Assembly: GCF_040932435.1 (NCBI RefSeq)
Contig: NZ_JBFQGA010000001.1
Location: forward strand, 496,001-560,000
Source of the DNA: Kluyvera sp040932435
GTDB lineage: Bacteria; Pseudomonadota; Gammaproteobacteria; Enterobacterales; Enterobacteriaceae
Length of the DNA stretch: 64,000 bases
Direction of reading: 5' to 3'
Position numbers and translations under genes: made by a program. This document shows positions 34,609-43,673 of this stretch, piece after piece (position 1 is the stretch's first letter; each line of letters starts with the position of its first letter). The notes below the pieces were generated by a model. It worked only from the letters and a program-made list of their open reading frames with translations. It made no database searches and was not told the DNA's origin.

Positions 34609-35462
34609 ACCCCGCCCGACACCGCACTTAACAGGTGCTGCTTCGGCCAATGATTGGTCAGTTTTTTCTGCGTGAGTGCCCACCTAAGATACTCCACATC
34701 ATGACGATCTTGGTCGAGCATCAGCCCGACCACGCTGCCGCTGTGCGCCACGTTCAGGCCGTATAAATCACAGGACTCTACCAGCGCCATCAGCGTCGCA
34801 AAGCCTGGCTTGGACAGCAGCGACTGGCTGGCGATAGCGCTGAGCGTTGCCGCTTCGCCAAGCAGGCTAGCGTCTTGCTCAATACAGGCGCGCTGCACTT
34901 TTCCCCAAGCTTGATGCAAAACCTCGGCATGCGCCGTGAGCGCCGCTGCGCGAGGAAGGCGATGATAGTCTGCGGTGCGCAAAAACACTGGACTTTCAAG
35001 GACTAAAAGGTCGAAATGCGGCGCGGGAGCGCAGGCAATCTGCGTGGTGGCGTGATGGTGACAGAACAGGGTTAACCGGCGAAACAGGGTGCTGTCGGTC
35101 GGTTCCAGCGAGACGCAAAGCGCAGCAAGCGTAGACTCATCAAGCGAATGGCCCAAATGATGGGCCGCGGCCACGGCGGTGGCGGCGATATCGGCGGTGC
35201 TGCTGGCCATCCCTTTTGCGATGGGCAGGGTTGAGTCCACTTCAATGCGCAGCGCCGAGCTTAACGCCTGCGGATAGCCAAAGTGGGCGAGCAGTGCGCT
35301 GACCATCGCTCGGGTGAGCGGACGTTCGTCGGGCAGCGGCGTGCCGTCGCGCACTTCCACCGTGCTATACCAGTCTATTGGACAGGAGATGAGCTTTTCG
35401 CTGCCCAGAATCCAGCCTTGTATCAATTCCCCGCAGGAACCGGGGCAGCGCGCCACGCTCAT
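34593..35462 (-). CDS. pduX: L-threonine kinase PduX
   Basis: GHMP-family kinase that phosphorylates L-threonine, giving the substrate of CobD. I choose ATG 35462 (MSVARCPGSCGELIQGW) because AAGGA lies 7 bases upstream; a TTG further up has no ribosome site. This gives 289 residues. The GHMP glycine/serine loop is LPIAKGMASSTADIAATAVAA near residues 83-103. Other conserved pieces are GLNVAHSGSVVGLM and the end KLTNHWPKQHLL. In Salmonella pduX is the last gene of the pdu operon; here it lies beside the cbi operon and reads away from it. Confidence 0.92.
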   Translation of the reverse strand: MSVARCPGSCGELIQGWILGSEKLISCPIDWYSTVEVRDGTPLPDERPLTRAMVSALLAHFGYPQALSSALRIEVDSTLPIAKGMASSTADIAATAVAAAHHLGHSLDESTLAALCVSLEPTDSTLFRRLTLFCHHHATTQIACAPAPHFDLLVLESPVFLRTADYHRLPRAAALTAHAEVLHQAWGKVQRACIEQDASLLGEAATLSAIASQSLLSKPGFATLMALVESCDLYGLNVAHSGSVVGLMLDQDRHDVEYLRWALTQKKLTNHWPKQHLLSAVSGGVQLST

Positions 35463-35603
35463 GATTTTCCTTGTCTTGCCCAACGAAATATAACTACCGT
35501 AAATATACCGGTATTGTCATAGCGCAACGAAATGATTCATGCGCGGCGCTAGAGTAAGGCGCTTTTATTTTTATGACGGGTATATACCGGCATAAATCTG
35601 CAA
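35463..35603. promoter_or_regulatory. Divergent control region between pduX and the cbi riboswitch
   Basis: No gene. ATATACCGG occurs twice in the same orientation, at 35503-35511 and 35582-35590, 79 bases apart. The first copy is part of the perfect palindrome ATACCGGTAT (35505-35514), immediately upstream of pduX. The spacing and position suggest sites for a regulator that acts on both directions. PocR, the Salmonella cob/pdu activator, is one possibility, but I have no motif to compare with. Promoter boxes are not clear enough to call. Confidence 0.35.
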
Positions 35604-35770
35604 CCAACAGGTTTGGCATATTATGTGCCAGGGAAGGAGGTGAATACACACGTGTATAAATCCTCCGCAGCCCCCGCTGCTGTGATGCTGACGACCCCGT
35701 AAACACCACTGATCGCTAGATCGGGAAGGACGGGCGAGGATGACGCTAAGCCAGAAGACCTGCCTGTTGG
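35604..35770 (+). promoter_or_regulatory. Adenosylcobalamin riboswitch of the cbi operon
   Basis: Class I cobalamin riboswitch. P1 is a perfect stem: CCAACAGG (35604-35611) with CCTGTTGG (35763-35770). Conserved core pieces are present in order: CCAGGGAAG, AATCCTCCGCAGCCCCCGCT, GATGACGCTAAGC and the B12 box AAGCCAGAAGACCTGCC (35748-35764). It ends 105 bases before the cbiA start. When adenosylcobalamin binds, downstream translation or elongation is expected to fall, as for the Salmonella cbiA leader. The gap 35771-35875 should hold the expression platform. Confidence 0.95.
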
Positions 35771-35875
35771 CCATTAACAACAACTTCGGTGGGAAGTGGG
35801 TTGCTTTGTGTTGCACGGCCATTAGGTCGGGCAAGCGCACGGCTATACCAAATCCTGCCTGAAAAAGGTCAGGGT

Positions 35876-37249
35876 ATGGCAGCTAAACAGCACGCATTTG
35901 TTCTCGCAGGCACCGGCAGCGGCTGTGGTAAAACCACGGTGACGCTTGGTCTGCTCAAACTGCTTATGCAGCGCGGGCTGCGGGTTCAGCCGTATAAAGT
36001 TGGCCCTGATTACCTCGACACCGGCTGGCATACTGCGCTGTGCGGCGTCCCTTCGCGAAACCTCGACGGCTTTATGCTGCCCCCCTCAATCCTCAATGCG
36101 CTGTTTGGCGAGCATATGCAGCAGGCTGATATCGCCGTTATTGAAGGCGTGATGGGTCTGTATGATGGCTACGGCACCGACCCAAACTATTGCAGCAGCG
36201 CGGCGATGGCTAAACAGCTAGGCTGCCCGGTCATTTTGCTGGTGGATGGCAAAGCCGTTTCCACTTCGATTGCGGCGACGGTGATGGGCTTTCAGCACTT
36301 CGACCCAAGCCTCAATATTGCTGGGGTGATTGTCAATCGTGTCAACAGCGACAGCCATTTTCAACTGCTGAAAAGCGCCATCGAACGCTACTGCGCCTTG
36401 CCGGTGCTGGGCTATGCCCCGCGTGCCGAAGGGGTGGCGCTGCCCGAACGCCATCTTGGCCTAGTTACCGCTAGGGAATCGACGGTGGATACTCAGCCGT
36501 GGCAGGACTTTGCTGCGGGCCTTGAACGTACGCTGGATATCGACGCACTGCTCGCGCTCACTGAATTGTCCGCCTTACCGGTGGGGGAATGGCCAGCCAC
36601 GCCGCTGCACGGCGAGGGATTAACGCTGGCGCTGGCCGATGATGAGGCCTTCAACTTCTACTACCCGGACAACTTGGCGCTGCTGGAACGGGCGGGGGTG
36701 ACGATTGTTCGCTTCAGCCCGCTTCATGACCGCAAGCTGCCGGATTGCCAAATGCTGTGGCTGGGCGGCGGCTACCCGGAGCTTCACGCCCGCAGACTCG
36801 CGGCTAACCTACCGATGCTGGAACAAATTCGTGCTGCCCACCGGCGCGGCGTGGCGATTTACGCCGAATGCGGCGGTCTGATGTACCTCGGCAGCACGCT
36901 GGAGGATGCGCAGGGCGAGATCCACGCTATGGCCGATATTCTTCCCGGCGCCAGTAAAATGGGCAAACGACTGACTCGCTTTGGCTACTGTGAAGCACAG
37001 GCTGAAAGCCCGACGCTGCTCGCCGCTCCCGGTGACGTCCTGCGCGGGCATGAATTCCACTACTCCGATTTTATCCCGCAAATTCCGGCGGCGATGTCGT
37101 GTCGCAAAGTCCGCGATGGCGAGACTCTCCAGCAATGGCAAGGCGGCTGGCAGCGCGGTAACACCTTCGCCAGCTACCTGCACCTGCACTTCGCCCAGCG
37201 TCCCGCCATGCTGAACCACTGGTTTGCCGCCGCAAGGAGTGTCCAATGA
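35876..37249 (+). CDS. cbiA: Cobyrinate a,c-diamide synthase CbiA
   Basis: ATP- and glutamine-dependent amidation of the a and c side chains of cobyrinate. I use ATG 35876 (MAAKQHAFVLAGTGSG), which follows the riboswitch and matches the Salmonella start; the open frame reaches further upstream into the leader. It has 457 residues. The P-loop is GTGSGCGKTT near residue 12, and the C-terminal type I glutaminase domain has YAECGGLMYLG with the nucleophilic Cys near 330. First gene of the operon; it overlaps cbiB by 4 bases. Confidence 0.96.
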   Translation: MAAKQHAFVLAGTGSGCGKTTVTLGLLKLLMQRGLRVQPYKVGPDYLDTGWHTALCGVPSRNLDGFMLPPSILNALFGEHMQQADIAVIEGVMGLYDGYGTDPNYCSSAAMAKQLGCPVILLVDGKAVSTSIAATVMGFQHFDPSLNIAGVIVNRVNSDSHFQLLKSAIERYCALPVLGYAPRAEGVALPERHLGLVTARESTVDTQPWQDFAAGLERTLDIDALLALTELSALPVGEWPATPLHGEGLTLALADDEAFNFYYPDNLALLERAGVTIVRFSPLHDRKLPDCQMLWLGGGYPELHARRLAANLPMLEQIRAAHRRGVAIYAECGGLMYLGSTLEDAQGEIHAMADILPGASKMGKRLTRFGYCEAQAESPTLLAAPGDVLRGHEFHYSDFIPQIPAAMSCRKVRDGETLQQWQGGWQRGNTFASYLHLHFAQRPAMLNHWFAAARSVQ

Positions 37250-38205
37250 CGTTGCTGGCTTGGGGCCTCGCATGGCTGCTCGATTTTACCCTCGGCGACC
37301 CGCAAAACTGGCCGCATCCGGTGCGCTGGATAGGAAATCTGATTAACGCCGTTCAGCGCGTGGTGCGCCGTTTTTGTCATAGCGACCGCGCCCTACGTAT
37401 CGGCGGCGGCGTGATGTGGCTGGTGGTGGTCGGGCTGACCTACGGTATCGCCTGGGGCGTACTAAAACTGGCCGCGTCGATACATCCGTGGCTGGGGTGG
37501 GGCGTTGAGGTGTGGATGATCTTCACCGTGCTGGCGGGGCGTTGCCTAGCGCGCTGTGCGCAGGATGTTGCCCGTCCGCTACGCGAAGGTCATCTTGGAG
37601 AAAGTCGCCTGAAGCTGTCGTGGATCGTGGGCCGCGACACCTCTGCGCTCCAGCCTGAACAAATTAATCGCGCGGTGGTAGAAACCGTGGCGGAAAACAC
37701 CGTTGACGGCATTATCGCGCCCTTATTTTTCCTGCTGCTCGGCGGCGCGCCGCTGGCGATGGCCTATAAAGCGGTAAATACCCTCGATTCGATGGTCGGC
37801 TATAAGCATGAAAAATACCGCGCTATCGGTATGGTCAGCGCCCGACTTGATGATGTCGCCAACTATCTTCCTGCGCGCCTGAGCTGGCTGCTGATCAGTG
37901 CCGCGGCCTTCCTCTGCCGACTCGACGGCGTGCACGCGCTGCGCATCGGCTGGCGGGACCGATACAACCACAGCAGCCCAAACTGCGCCTGGTCCGAGGC
38001 CACCGTGGCTGGCGCGTTGGGCATCCGTCTTGGTGGCCCAAACGAATATTTTGGCCAGCGCGTCGACAAACCATGGATTGGTGACGCCCACCGCGCCATT
38101 GCCATTGATGATATTTCCCAAACGATTCGACTGATGTGGGTGGCGTCAACGCTAGCCCTGCTGCTGTTTATGGCGGTCAGGTTCTGGCTGGTTGACGCGG
38201 CCTAA
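37246..38205 (+). CDS. cbiB: Adenosylcobinamide-phosphate synthase CbiB
   Basis: Membrane enzyme that attaches aminopropanol phosphate (made by PduX and CobD) to adenosylcobyric acid. It has 319 residues, with several hydrophobic segments. Family motifs are TLGDPQNWPHPVRWIG near the N-terminus, AENTVDGIIAPLFF near residue 150, and KAVNTLDSMVGYKHEKY near 178. The start overlaps the cbiA stop; cbiC begins 11 bases after the end. Confidence 0.95.
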   Translation: MTLLAWGLAWLLDFTLGDPQNWPHPVRWIGNLINAVQRVVRRFCHSDRALRIGGGVMWLVVVGLTYGIAWGVLKLAASIHPWLGWGVEVWMIFTVLAGRCLARCAQDVARPLREGHLGESRLKLSWIVGRDTSALQPEQINRAVVETVAENTVDGIIAPLFFLLLGGAPLAMAYKAVNTLDSMVGYKHEKYRAIGMVSARLDDVANYLPARLSWLLISAAAFLCRLDGVHALRIGWRDRYNHSSPNCAWSEATVAGALGIRLGGPNEYFGQRVDKPWIGDAHRAIAIDDISQTIRLMWVASTLALLLFMAVRFWLVDAA

Positions 38206-38216
38206 GGAGAGCAGTA

Positions 38217-38852
38217 ATGAACTATATCCAGCAACCGCAGGCAATCGAGCGTAAAAGCTTTGAGATTATCAGCGAGATTATCCATGAAACGCGCCCGGAC
38301 TATCGCTTTGCCAGCCCGCTACACGAAGCCATCATCAAGCGAGTTATTCATACCACCGCTGACTTTGAGTGGCTGGATATTCTGTGGTTTGCCCCAGATG
38401 CCTTGCCGCGACTGTGCGAATCGCTAAGCCGCCCGTGCACGCTCTATACCGACACCACTATGGCGCTCTCAGGCATCAATAAAAATCTGCTGGCGACCTT
38501 TGGCGGCGAGTGTCGCTGCTACATCAGCGATCCGCGCGTGGTACGTGAAGCCAAATCTCAAGGCATAACCCGCTCGATGGCCGCGGTGGATATCGCGGCA
38601 AAAGAAGAGGGCGATAAGGTGTTTGTCTTTGGCAATGCGCCAACCGCGCTGTTTCGTCTACTGGAACATAAAGGGCTGGAAGCCGGTGGCGTTATCGGCG
38701 TACCGGTCGGCTTTGTCGGCGCGGCGGAGTCGAAAGATGCGCTTAGCCACAGCGGTTTACCGGGCATTGCCGCGCTGGGTCGCAAGGGCGGCAGCAACGT
38801 GGCCGCGGCTATCGTAAACGCCATTCTCTACCACTTACAGGCCGCCCAATGA
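38217..38852 (+). CDS. cbiC: Cobalt-precorrin-8 methylmutase CbiC
   Basis: Moves the methyl group from C-11 to C-12, giving cobyrinate. At 211 residues it has the family length. The catalytic His is in RVIHTTADFEW near residue 43. The C-terminal VIGVPVGFVGAAESKDAL is strongly conserved in CbiC/CobH. It has AGGAG as ribosome site. It overlaps cbiD by 4 bases. Confidence 0.95.
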   Translation: MNYIQQPQAIERKSFEIISEIIHETRPDYRFASPLHEAIIKRVIHTTADFEWLDILWFAPDALPRLCESLSRPCTLYTDTTMALSGINKNLLATFGGECRCYISDPRVVREAKSQGITRSMAAVDIAAKEEGDKVFVFGNAPTALFRLLEHKGLEAGGVIGVPVGFVGAAESKDALSHSGLPGIAALGRKGGSNVAAAIVNAILYHLQAAQ

Positions 38853-39988
38853 GTGAACCGGCCTTCGACGCCCCGGTGTGGCATAACGGCAAAGCGCTAC
38901 GCAAAGGGTATACCACCGGCTCCTGCGCAACGGCGGCGGCCAAAGTCGCCGCGCTGATGGTGATGCGCCAACACCTGATTCATCAGGTGTCGATTGTCAC
39001 CCCTTCCGGCGTGACGCTGAACATGAACGTGGAATCGCCGCACGTTGAAGGACAGCAGGGCATCGCCGCGATCCGCAAAGACGGCGGCGACGATATTGAT
39101 GCCACTCACGGGATGCTCATTTTTGCCCGCGTCACCCTGAGCGACAGCGGGGAGATCACGCTGCGCGGTGGCGAAGGCGTTGGCACCGTCACCCGTAAAG
39201 GCATTGGATTGCCCATCGGCAGCGCGGCGATTAACCGTACCCCACGCCACACCATTGAAACCGCCGTGCGCGAAGCGATTGGCCCGACGCGCGGCGCGGA
39301 GGTGGAAATCTTTGCCCCGGAAGGGGAAGAGCGGGCGCAGAAAACCTATAACTCGCGGCTAGGTATCCTTGGTGGCATTTCGATTATCGGCACCACCGGA
39401 ATTGTCACACCGATGTCGGAAGAGAGCTGGAAACGCTCGCTGGCGCTGGAACTGGAGATGAAGCGTGCCGCTGGCTTGGAACGCGTGGTGTTGGTGCCGG
39501 GCAACCACGGTGAACGCTTTGTACGCGAGCAGATGGGCATCGACCCGCAGGGGGTGGTGACCATGAGCAACTTCGTGGGCTACATGATTGAAGAGGCGGT
39601 GCGCCTTGGCTTTCGCCAGATTGTGTTGATCGGTCACCCGGGCAAGCTGATTAAAATCGCCGCCGGAATTTTCCATACCCATAGCCATATTGCCGATGCG
39701 CGTATGGAAACGCTGATCGCTCATTTGGCGTTGCTTGGCGCGCCGTTGGAACTGCTGACCTTGGTTAGTGACTGTGATACCACCGAAGCCGCGATGGAGC
39801 ACATCGACGCTTATGGCTTTCAGCGTCTCTACAACCACTTGGCCGAACGTATCTGCCAGCGGGTCATGCAGCGGCTGCGCTTTACCAAAGCGCCCCCTAT
39901 CTGCGACGCCATTATGTTTTCCTTTGATAACCAGATCCTCGGCAGCAATCGTCCGGTGAACGAGATTGTGGAGGCGATGACATGCTGA
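38849..39988 (+). CDS. cbiD: Cobalt-precorrin-5B C(1)-methyltransferase CbiD
   Basis: SAM-dependent C-1 methylation specific to the anaerobic route. It has 379 residues. Conserved pieces are RKGYTTGSCATAAAKVAAL near residue 18, GGEGVGTVTRKGIGLPIG near 110, PGNHGERFVREQMG near 213, and VLIGHPGKLIKIAAGIFHTHS near 255. CbiD is unrelated in sequence to the other methyltransferases of the pathway. It overlaps both neighbours by a few bases. Confidence 0.96.
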   Translation: MSEPAFDAPVWHNGKALRKGYTTGSCATAAAKVAALMVMRQHLIHQVSIVTPSGVTLNMNVESPHVEGQQGIAAIRKDGGDDIDATHGMLIFARVTLSDSGEITLRGGEGVGTVTRKGIGLPIGSAAINRTPRHTIETAVREAIGPTRGAEVEIFAPEGEERAQKTYNSRLGILGGISIIGTTGIVTPMSEESWKRSLALELEMKRAAGLERVVLVPGNHGERFVREQMGIDPQGVVTMSNFVGYMIEEAVRLGFRQIVLIGHPGKLIKIAAGIFHTHSHIADARMETLIAHLALLGAPLELLTLVSDCDTTEAAMEHIDAYGFQRLYNHLAERICQRVMQRLRFTKAPPICDAIMFSFDNQILGSNRPVNEIVEAMTC

Positions 39989-40587
39989 CGGTGGTGGGCG
40001 TAGGCCCTGCGGGGCTTCAACTGATGACGCCGCTGGCCAAAGAGGCGGTCAGCCGCGCCGATGCCTTGGTGGGCGGCGCGCGCCATCTGGCGCAGTTCCC
40101 TGATTTTTCCGGCGAGCGCTGCGCATTGGGCGCGAATATCGCCGAGGTGCTGGCGTGGATAGAGGCCCGCTCTGCGCAAAATGTGGTGGTACTGGCGTCC
40201 GGCGACCCGCTGTTTTACGGCATTGGCACGCGCCTGCTCGCCCATTTTGGTCGCGATAACGTGCAGGTGATCCCCGGCGTCAGCGCCGTGCAGTATCTGT
40301 GCGCGCGGGCGGGAGTCGATATGAATGACATGTGGCTCACCAGCAGCCACGGGCGCGCGGTCAACTTTGACGTGCTCGCCACTCACCAAAAAGTGGCGAT
40401 GGTCACCGACAAGCGCTGCGGGCCGAAAACCATTGCCGCCGAGTTGGTAGCGCGCGGCAAGGGGCATCGCTGGATGATCGTTGGCGAAAATCTGGCCCAG
40501 GACGACGAACGGATCCACTGGCTGCGGGTCAGTGCGGTCGTGAACGACTATGAGATGAACACGGTGGTGATCCTCGATGAAAGATGA
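39982..40587 (+). CDS. cbiE: Cobalt-precorrin-7 C(5)-methyltransferase CbiE
   Basis: Tetrapyrrole methylase that methylates C-5; partner of CbiT, with which it forms the two halves of aerobic CobL. It has 201 residues with the family opening LTVVGVGPAGLQLMTPLA and the SAM loop VLASGDPLFYGIG near residue 72. It overlaps cbiD by 7 bases and cbiT by 11. Confidence 0.95.
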   Translation: MLTVVGVGPAGLQLMTPLAKEAVSRADALVGGARHLAQFPDFSGERCALGANIAEVLAWIEARSAQNVVVLASGDPLFYGIGTRLLAHFGRDNVQVIPGVSAVQYLCARAGVDMNDMWLTSSHGRAVNFDVLATHQKVAMVTDKRCGPKTIAAELVARGKGHRWMIVGENLAQDDERIHWLRVSAVVNDYEMNTVVILDER

Positions 40588-41146
40588 GCTGTTTTTACGC
40601 GGCGAAAAGGTGCCGATGACCAAAGAGGCGGTGCGTGCGCTGGCGCTTTCAAAGCTTGAACTGCATCGGGCTCGCCACCTGATTGATATTGGTGCCGGAA
40701 CCGGCAGCGTCTCGATTGAGGCGGCGCTACAAAATCCAACGCTTAAGGTGACCGCCATTGAGCGCAACCCGGTGGCGCTGCGGTTGCTGGCAGAAAACTG
40801 TCGGCATTTCGCCTGCGCCAACGTGCACATCGTCGAGGGCGACGCGCCGGTTGCTATCGCCGAGCCTGCCGACGCCGTCTTTATGGGCGGCAGCGGCGGC
40901 CATCTGTGCGAACTGATTGACTGGTCTTTACGCCAGCTGCGCCCCGCAGGGCGGCTGGTGATGACTTTTATATTGCAGGAAAACCTGCACAGCGCCCTCG
41001 GTCATTTACGCCAGTTGGGGATCAGTAACGTTGACTGCCAGCAGTTGGGCGTCGCGGCGCTGACCTCGCTTGGCAGCGGCCACTATTTCAAACCGCATAA
41101 CCCCGTTTTTGTGATTGCCTGTCAGAAGGAAGAAAACCATGGCTGA
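40577..41146 (+). CDS. cbiT: Cobalt-precorrin-6B C(15)-methyltransferase (decarboxylating) CbiT
   Basis: Rossmann-type SAM methyltransferase that methylates C-15 and removes the C-12 acetate carboxyl. It has 189 residues. KVPMTKEAVRALALSKL is the typical N-terminal motif, followed by the SAM motif I LIDIGAGTGSVSIEAAL near residue 40 and VFMGGSGGHLCELI near 106. The fold differs from CbiE, although together they match the single CobL protein. Confidence 0.95.
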   Translation: MKDELFLRGEKVPMTKEAVRALALSKLELHRARHLIDIGAGTGSVSIEAALQNPTLKVTAIERNPVALRLLAENCRHFACANVHIVEGDAPVAIAEPADAVFMGGSGGHLCELIDWSLRQLRPAGRLVMTFILQENLHSALGHLRQLGISNVDCQQLGVAALTSLGSGHYFKPHNPVFVIACQKEENHG

Positions 41147-41912
41147 GGCCTTTGACCCACGCTGCGTTTGGTTCGTCGGTGCAGGTCCCGGCGACCGTGA
41201 CCTGATTACCCTGAAGGGCTACCGCTTACTGCAGCAGGCGCAGGTTGTTATCTACGCCGGATCGCTGATTAACACCGAACTACTGGACTACTGCCAAGCG
41301 GGCGCTGAATGCCATGACAGTGCCGGATTGCACCTAGAGCAGATCATCTCGCTGATGGAAGCGGGGGTGAAGGCCGGGAAAACGGTGGTACGCCTGCAAA
41401 CCGGCGATGTCTCGCTGTATGGCTCGGTGCGCGAGCAGGGCGAAGAACTGACTCGTCGAGGTATCGCATATCAGGTGGTGCCGGGTGTCAGCGCGTTTCT
41501 TGGTGCGGCGGCGGAGCTGGGCGTGGAGTACACCGTCCCGGAAGTCTCGCAAAGCCTGATTATCACCCGGTTGGAGGGGCGTACCCCGGTGCCGGGGCGC
41601 GAGCAGCTTGAATCCCTCGCCCAACACCAAACCTCGATGGCGATTTACCTGTCGGTGCAGCGCATCCACAAAGTGGCGGAGCGTTTGATCGATGGCGGCT
41701 ACCCGGCCACGACGCCGGTGGCGGTGGTCTATAAGGCCACTTGGCCGGAAAGCCAGACGGTACGCGGCACGCTGGCGGATATCGGTGACAAAGTGCGCGA
41801 TGCCGGTATTCGCAAAACGGCGCTCATTCTGGTCGGCAATTTCTTAGGCGATGAATACCACTACTCACGACTCTACGCGGCGGATTTCAGTCATGAATAC
41901 CGTAAAGCCTGA
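41139..41912 (+). CDS. cbiF: Cobalt-precorrin-4 C(11)-methyltransferase CbiF
   Basis: Tetrapyrrole methylase that adds the C-11 methyl group. I use ATG 41139, preceded by AGAAGGAAG, which gives 257 residues as in Salmonella. The opening CVWFVGAGPGDRDLITLKG and VVRLQTGDVSLYGSVREQG near residue 85 carry the SAM-binding loops; VPGVSAFLGAAAELGVEYT is the conserved middle. It overlaps cbiT by 8 bases and cbiG by 20. Confidence 0.96.
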   Translation: MAEAFDPRCVWFVGAGPGDRDLITLKGYRLLQQAQVVIYAGSLINTELLDYCQAGAECHDSAGLHLEQIISLMEAGVKAGKTVVRLQTGDVSLYGSVREQGEELTRRGIAYQVVPGVSAFLGAAAELGVEYTVPEVSQSLIITRLEGRTPVPGREQLESLAQHQTSMAIYLSVQRIHKVAERLIDGGYPATTPVAVVYKATWPESQTVRGTLADIGDKVRDAGIRKTALILVGNFLGDEYHYSRLYAADFSHEYRKA

Positions 41913-42948
41913 CGGTATCGCACTGTTGTGCCTGACGCCCGGCGGTGTGGCGTTGGCAAAGCGACTCCGTACTGCGCTGCCAATGACCTGTTTTACCCGT
42001 GAAGGGCTGGTTGAGGACGGTTTTTTGCCCTTTGACAGCAGCTTTGCCCACCAGGTGCAGCAGGCATTTACCCGCTATTCGGCGCTGATTTTTATCGGCG
42101 CGACCGGGATTGCAGTGCGCGTGCTGGCGCCGCTTTTGGTAGATAAATTCCATGACCCGGCGGTGGTGGTCATTGATGAGCGCGGTCAGCACGTTATCAG
42201 CCTGCTCTCAGGGCATATCGGCGGGGCGAACGATTTGGCGCGTCAACTGGCGGGTATTCTCGGCGTGGACCCGGTGATTACCACCGCCACCGACGTTAAC
42301 GATGTGGCGGCGCTGGATACCCTAGCCTGCCAGCTTAATGCCCGTATGGATAACTTTCGCGCGGCAGTGAAAACCGTTAACCAAATGCTGGTGAGCCAGC
42401 GGCGCGTGGGGCTGTGGTGGGATGAGTCGCTCACCGATACGGTCAGCCGCTGCGATCGGCGCGGGTTTATTACCGTCACTGACCTGCAGCAGCTTCCGCA
42501 ACTGGATGCGTTGGTCTGCATCACGCTGCGCGACACGCTGCCCGAGCTGCCGATACCGCACTGGAAGCTGGTTCCGCGGCGGATTGTCGCCGGTATTGGC
42601 TGCAGGCGTGGCACCTCTTGCTCGGTGATAAGTGCGCTGCTGCTGCGCCAGCTGGCCGCTAATCGTATTGACCCGCTGGCCCTGAAGGCGATTGGCAGCA
42701 TTGTGGTGAAGCAAGATGAACTCGGGCTGAACCAACTGGCGAGCGACTTCGACGTACCGTTTGAAATTTTTAGCGTCGCCGAGCTTCGCGAACACGAACA
42801 CCGTTTTCCTTCCTCGCTGTTTGTGAAGAAAACGGTAGGCGTTGGCAGCGTTTCTGGCCCCGCTGCGTGGCGGCTTTGCAATGGGCATCTTATTGGCGAG
42901 AACCTGCGTGAACAGGGCGTCACTATTACTTTGGGAGTAACACACTGA
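41893..42948 (+). CDS. cbiG: Cobalt-precorrin-5A hydrolase CbiG
   Basis: Opens the delta-lactone of cobalt-precorrin-5A and releases acetaldehyde, a step found only in the anaerobic pathway. I choose ATG 41893 (MNTVKPDGIALLCLTPGG), giving 351 residues. The N-terminal domain has FIGATGIAVRVLAPLL and LLSGHIGGANDLARQLA. The C-terminal domain has GIGCRRGTSCSVISALLL and KTVGVGSVSGPAAW. The stop codon overlaps the cbiH start by one base. Confidence 0.95.
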   Translation: MNTVKPDGIALLCLTPGGVALAKRLRTALPMTCFTREGLVEDGFLPFDSSFAHQVQQAFTRYSALIFIGATGIAVRVLAPLLVDKFHDPAVVVIDERGQHVISLLSGHIGGANDLARQLAGILGVDPVITTATDVNDVAALDTLACQLNARMDNFRAAVKTVNQMLVSQRRVGLWWDESLTDTVSRCDRRGFITVTDLQQLPQLDALVCITLRDTLPELPIPHWKLVPRRIVAGIGCRRGTSCSVISALLLRQLAANRIDPLALKAIGSIVVKQDELGLNQLASDFDVPFEIFSVAELREHEHRFPSSLFVKKTVGVGSVSGPAAWRLCNGHLIGENLREQGVTITLGVTH

Positions 42949-43673
42949 TGTTAAGCGTAATTGGAATCGGTCCTGGCTCGCAGGCGATGATGACCATGGA
43001 AGCCGTTGAAGCCCTGCAGGCGGCGGAAATAGTCGTCGGCTACAAAACCTATACCCATCTGGTAAAGGCTTTTACCGGCGATAAGCAGGTTATCAAAACC
43101 GGGATGTGCAAAGAGATCGAACGCTGCCAGGCGGCGATTGAGCTGGCGCAGGCGGGGCACAACGTGGCGCTTATCAGCAGCGGTGATGCTGGGATTTATG
43201 GTATGGCGGGGCTGGTACTGGAACTGGTGAGCAAGCAGAAGCTGGATGTCGAGGTTCGCCTTATCCCCGGCATGACCGCCAGCATTGCCGCTGCCTCCCT
43301 GCTGGGCGCGCCGCTGATGCACGACTTCTGCCATATCAGCCTGAGCGACCTGCTGACGCCGTGGCCAGTGATTGAAAAACGCATTATCGCCGCCGGGGAA
43401 GCGGACTTTGTCATCTGCTTCTACAACCCGCGCAGCCGTGGCCGTGAAGGGCATCTGGCGCGCGCCTTTGAACTGCTCGCCGCCTGCAAAAGCGCCAACA
43501 CGCCGGTGGGCGTCGTGAAATCTGCCGGGCGCAAAAAAGAAGAAAAATGGCTGACCACCCTTGGTGAGATGGACTTTGGTCCGGTTGATATGACCAGCCT
43601 GGTGATTGTCGGCAATAAAACCACCTATGTGCAGGACGGCCTGATGATCACGCCAAGGGGCTACGTACTGTGA
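42948..43673 (+). CDS. cbiH: Cobalt-precorrin-3 C(17)-methyltransferase CbiH
   Basis: Tetrapyrrole methylase that methylates C-17 with ring contraction, forming cobalt-precorrin-4. It has 241 residues. It opens with LSVIGIGPGSQAMMTMEAVE; the SAM loop is ALISSGDAGIYGMAGLVLE near residue 73, and FVICFYNPRSRGREGHLARAF lies near 152. Unlike the fused CbiHC or CobJ versions with iron-sulfur extensions, this is the short form. Confidence 0.95.
   Translation: MLSVIGIGPGSQAMMTMEAVEALQAAEIVVGYKTYTHLVKAFTGDKQVIKTGMCKEIERCQAAIELAQAGHNVALISSGDAGIYGMAGLVLELVSKQKLDVEVRLIPGMTASIAAASLLGAPLMHDFCHISLSDLLTPWPVIEKRIIAAGEADFVICFYNPRSRGREGHLARAFELLAACKSANTPVGVVKSAGRKKEEKWLTTLGEMDFGPVDMTSLVIVGNKTTYVQDGLMITPRGYVL

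Noticed and set aside
33526..35875. Possible genomic island boundary or attachment site near the tRNA genes and amiC
   Set aside because: I found no repeat of the tRNA 3' end, no integrase and no break in gene style at either end of the cbi block.
39829..40830. Long antisense open frame (333 codons) opposite cbiD-cbiE-cbiT
   Set aside because: Three well-supported cbi genes occupy the plus strand. The antisense product is rich in His, Arg and Gln and matches no family that I know.
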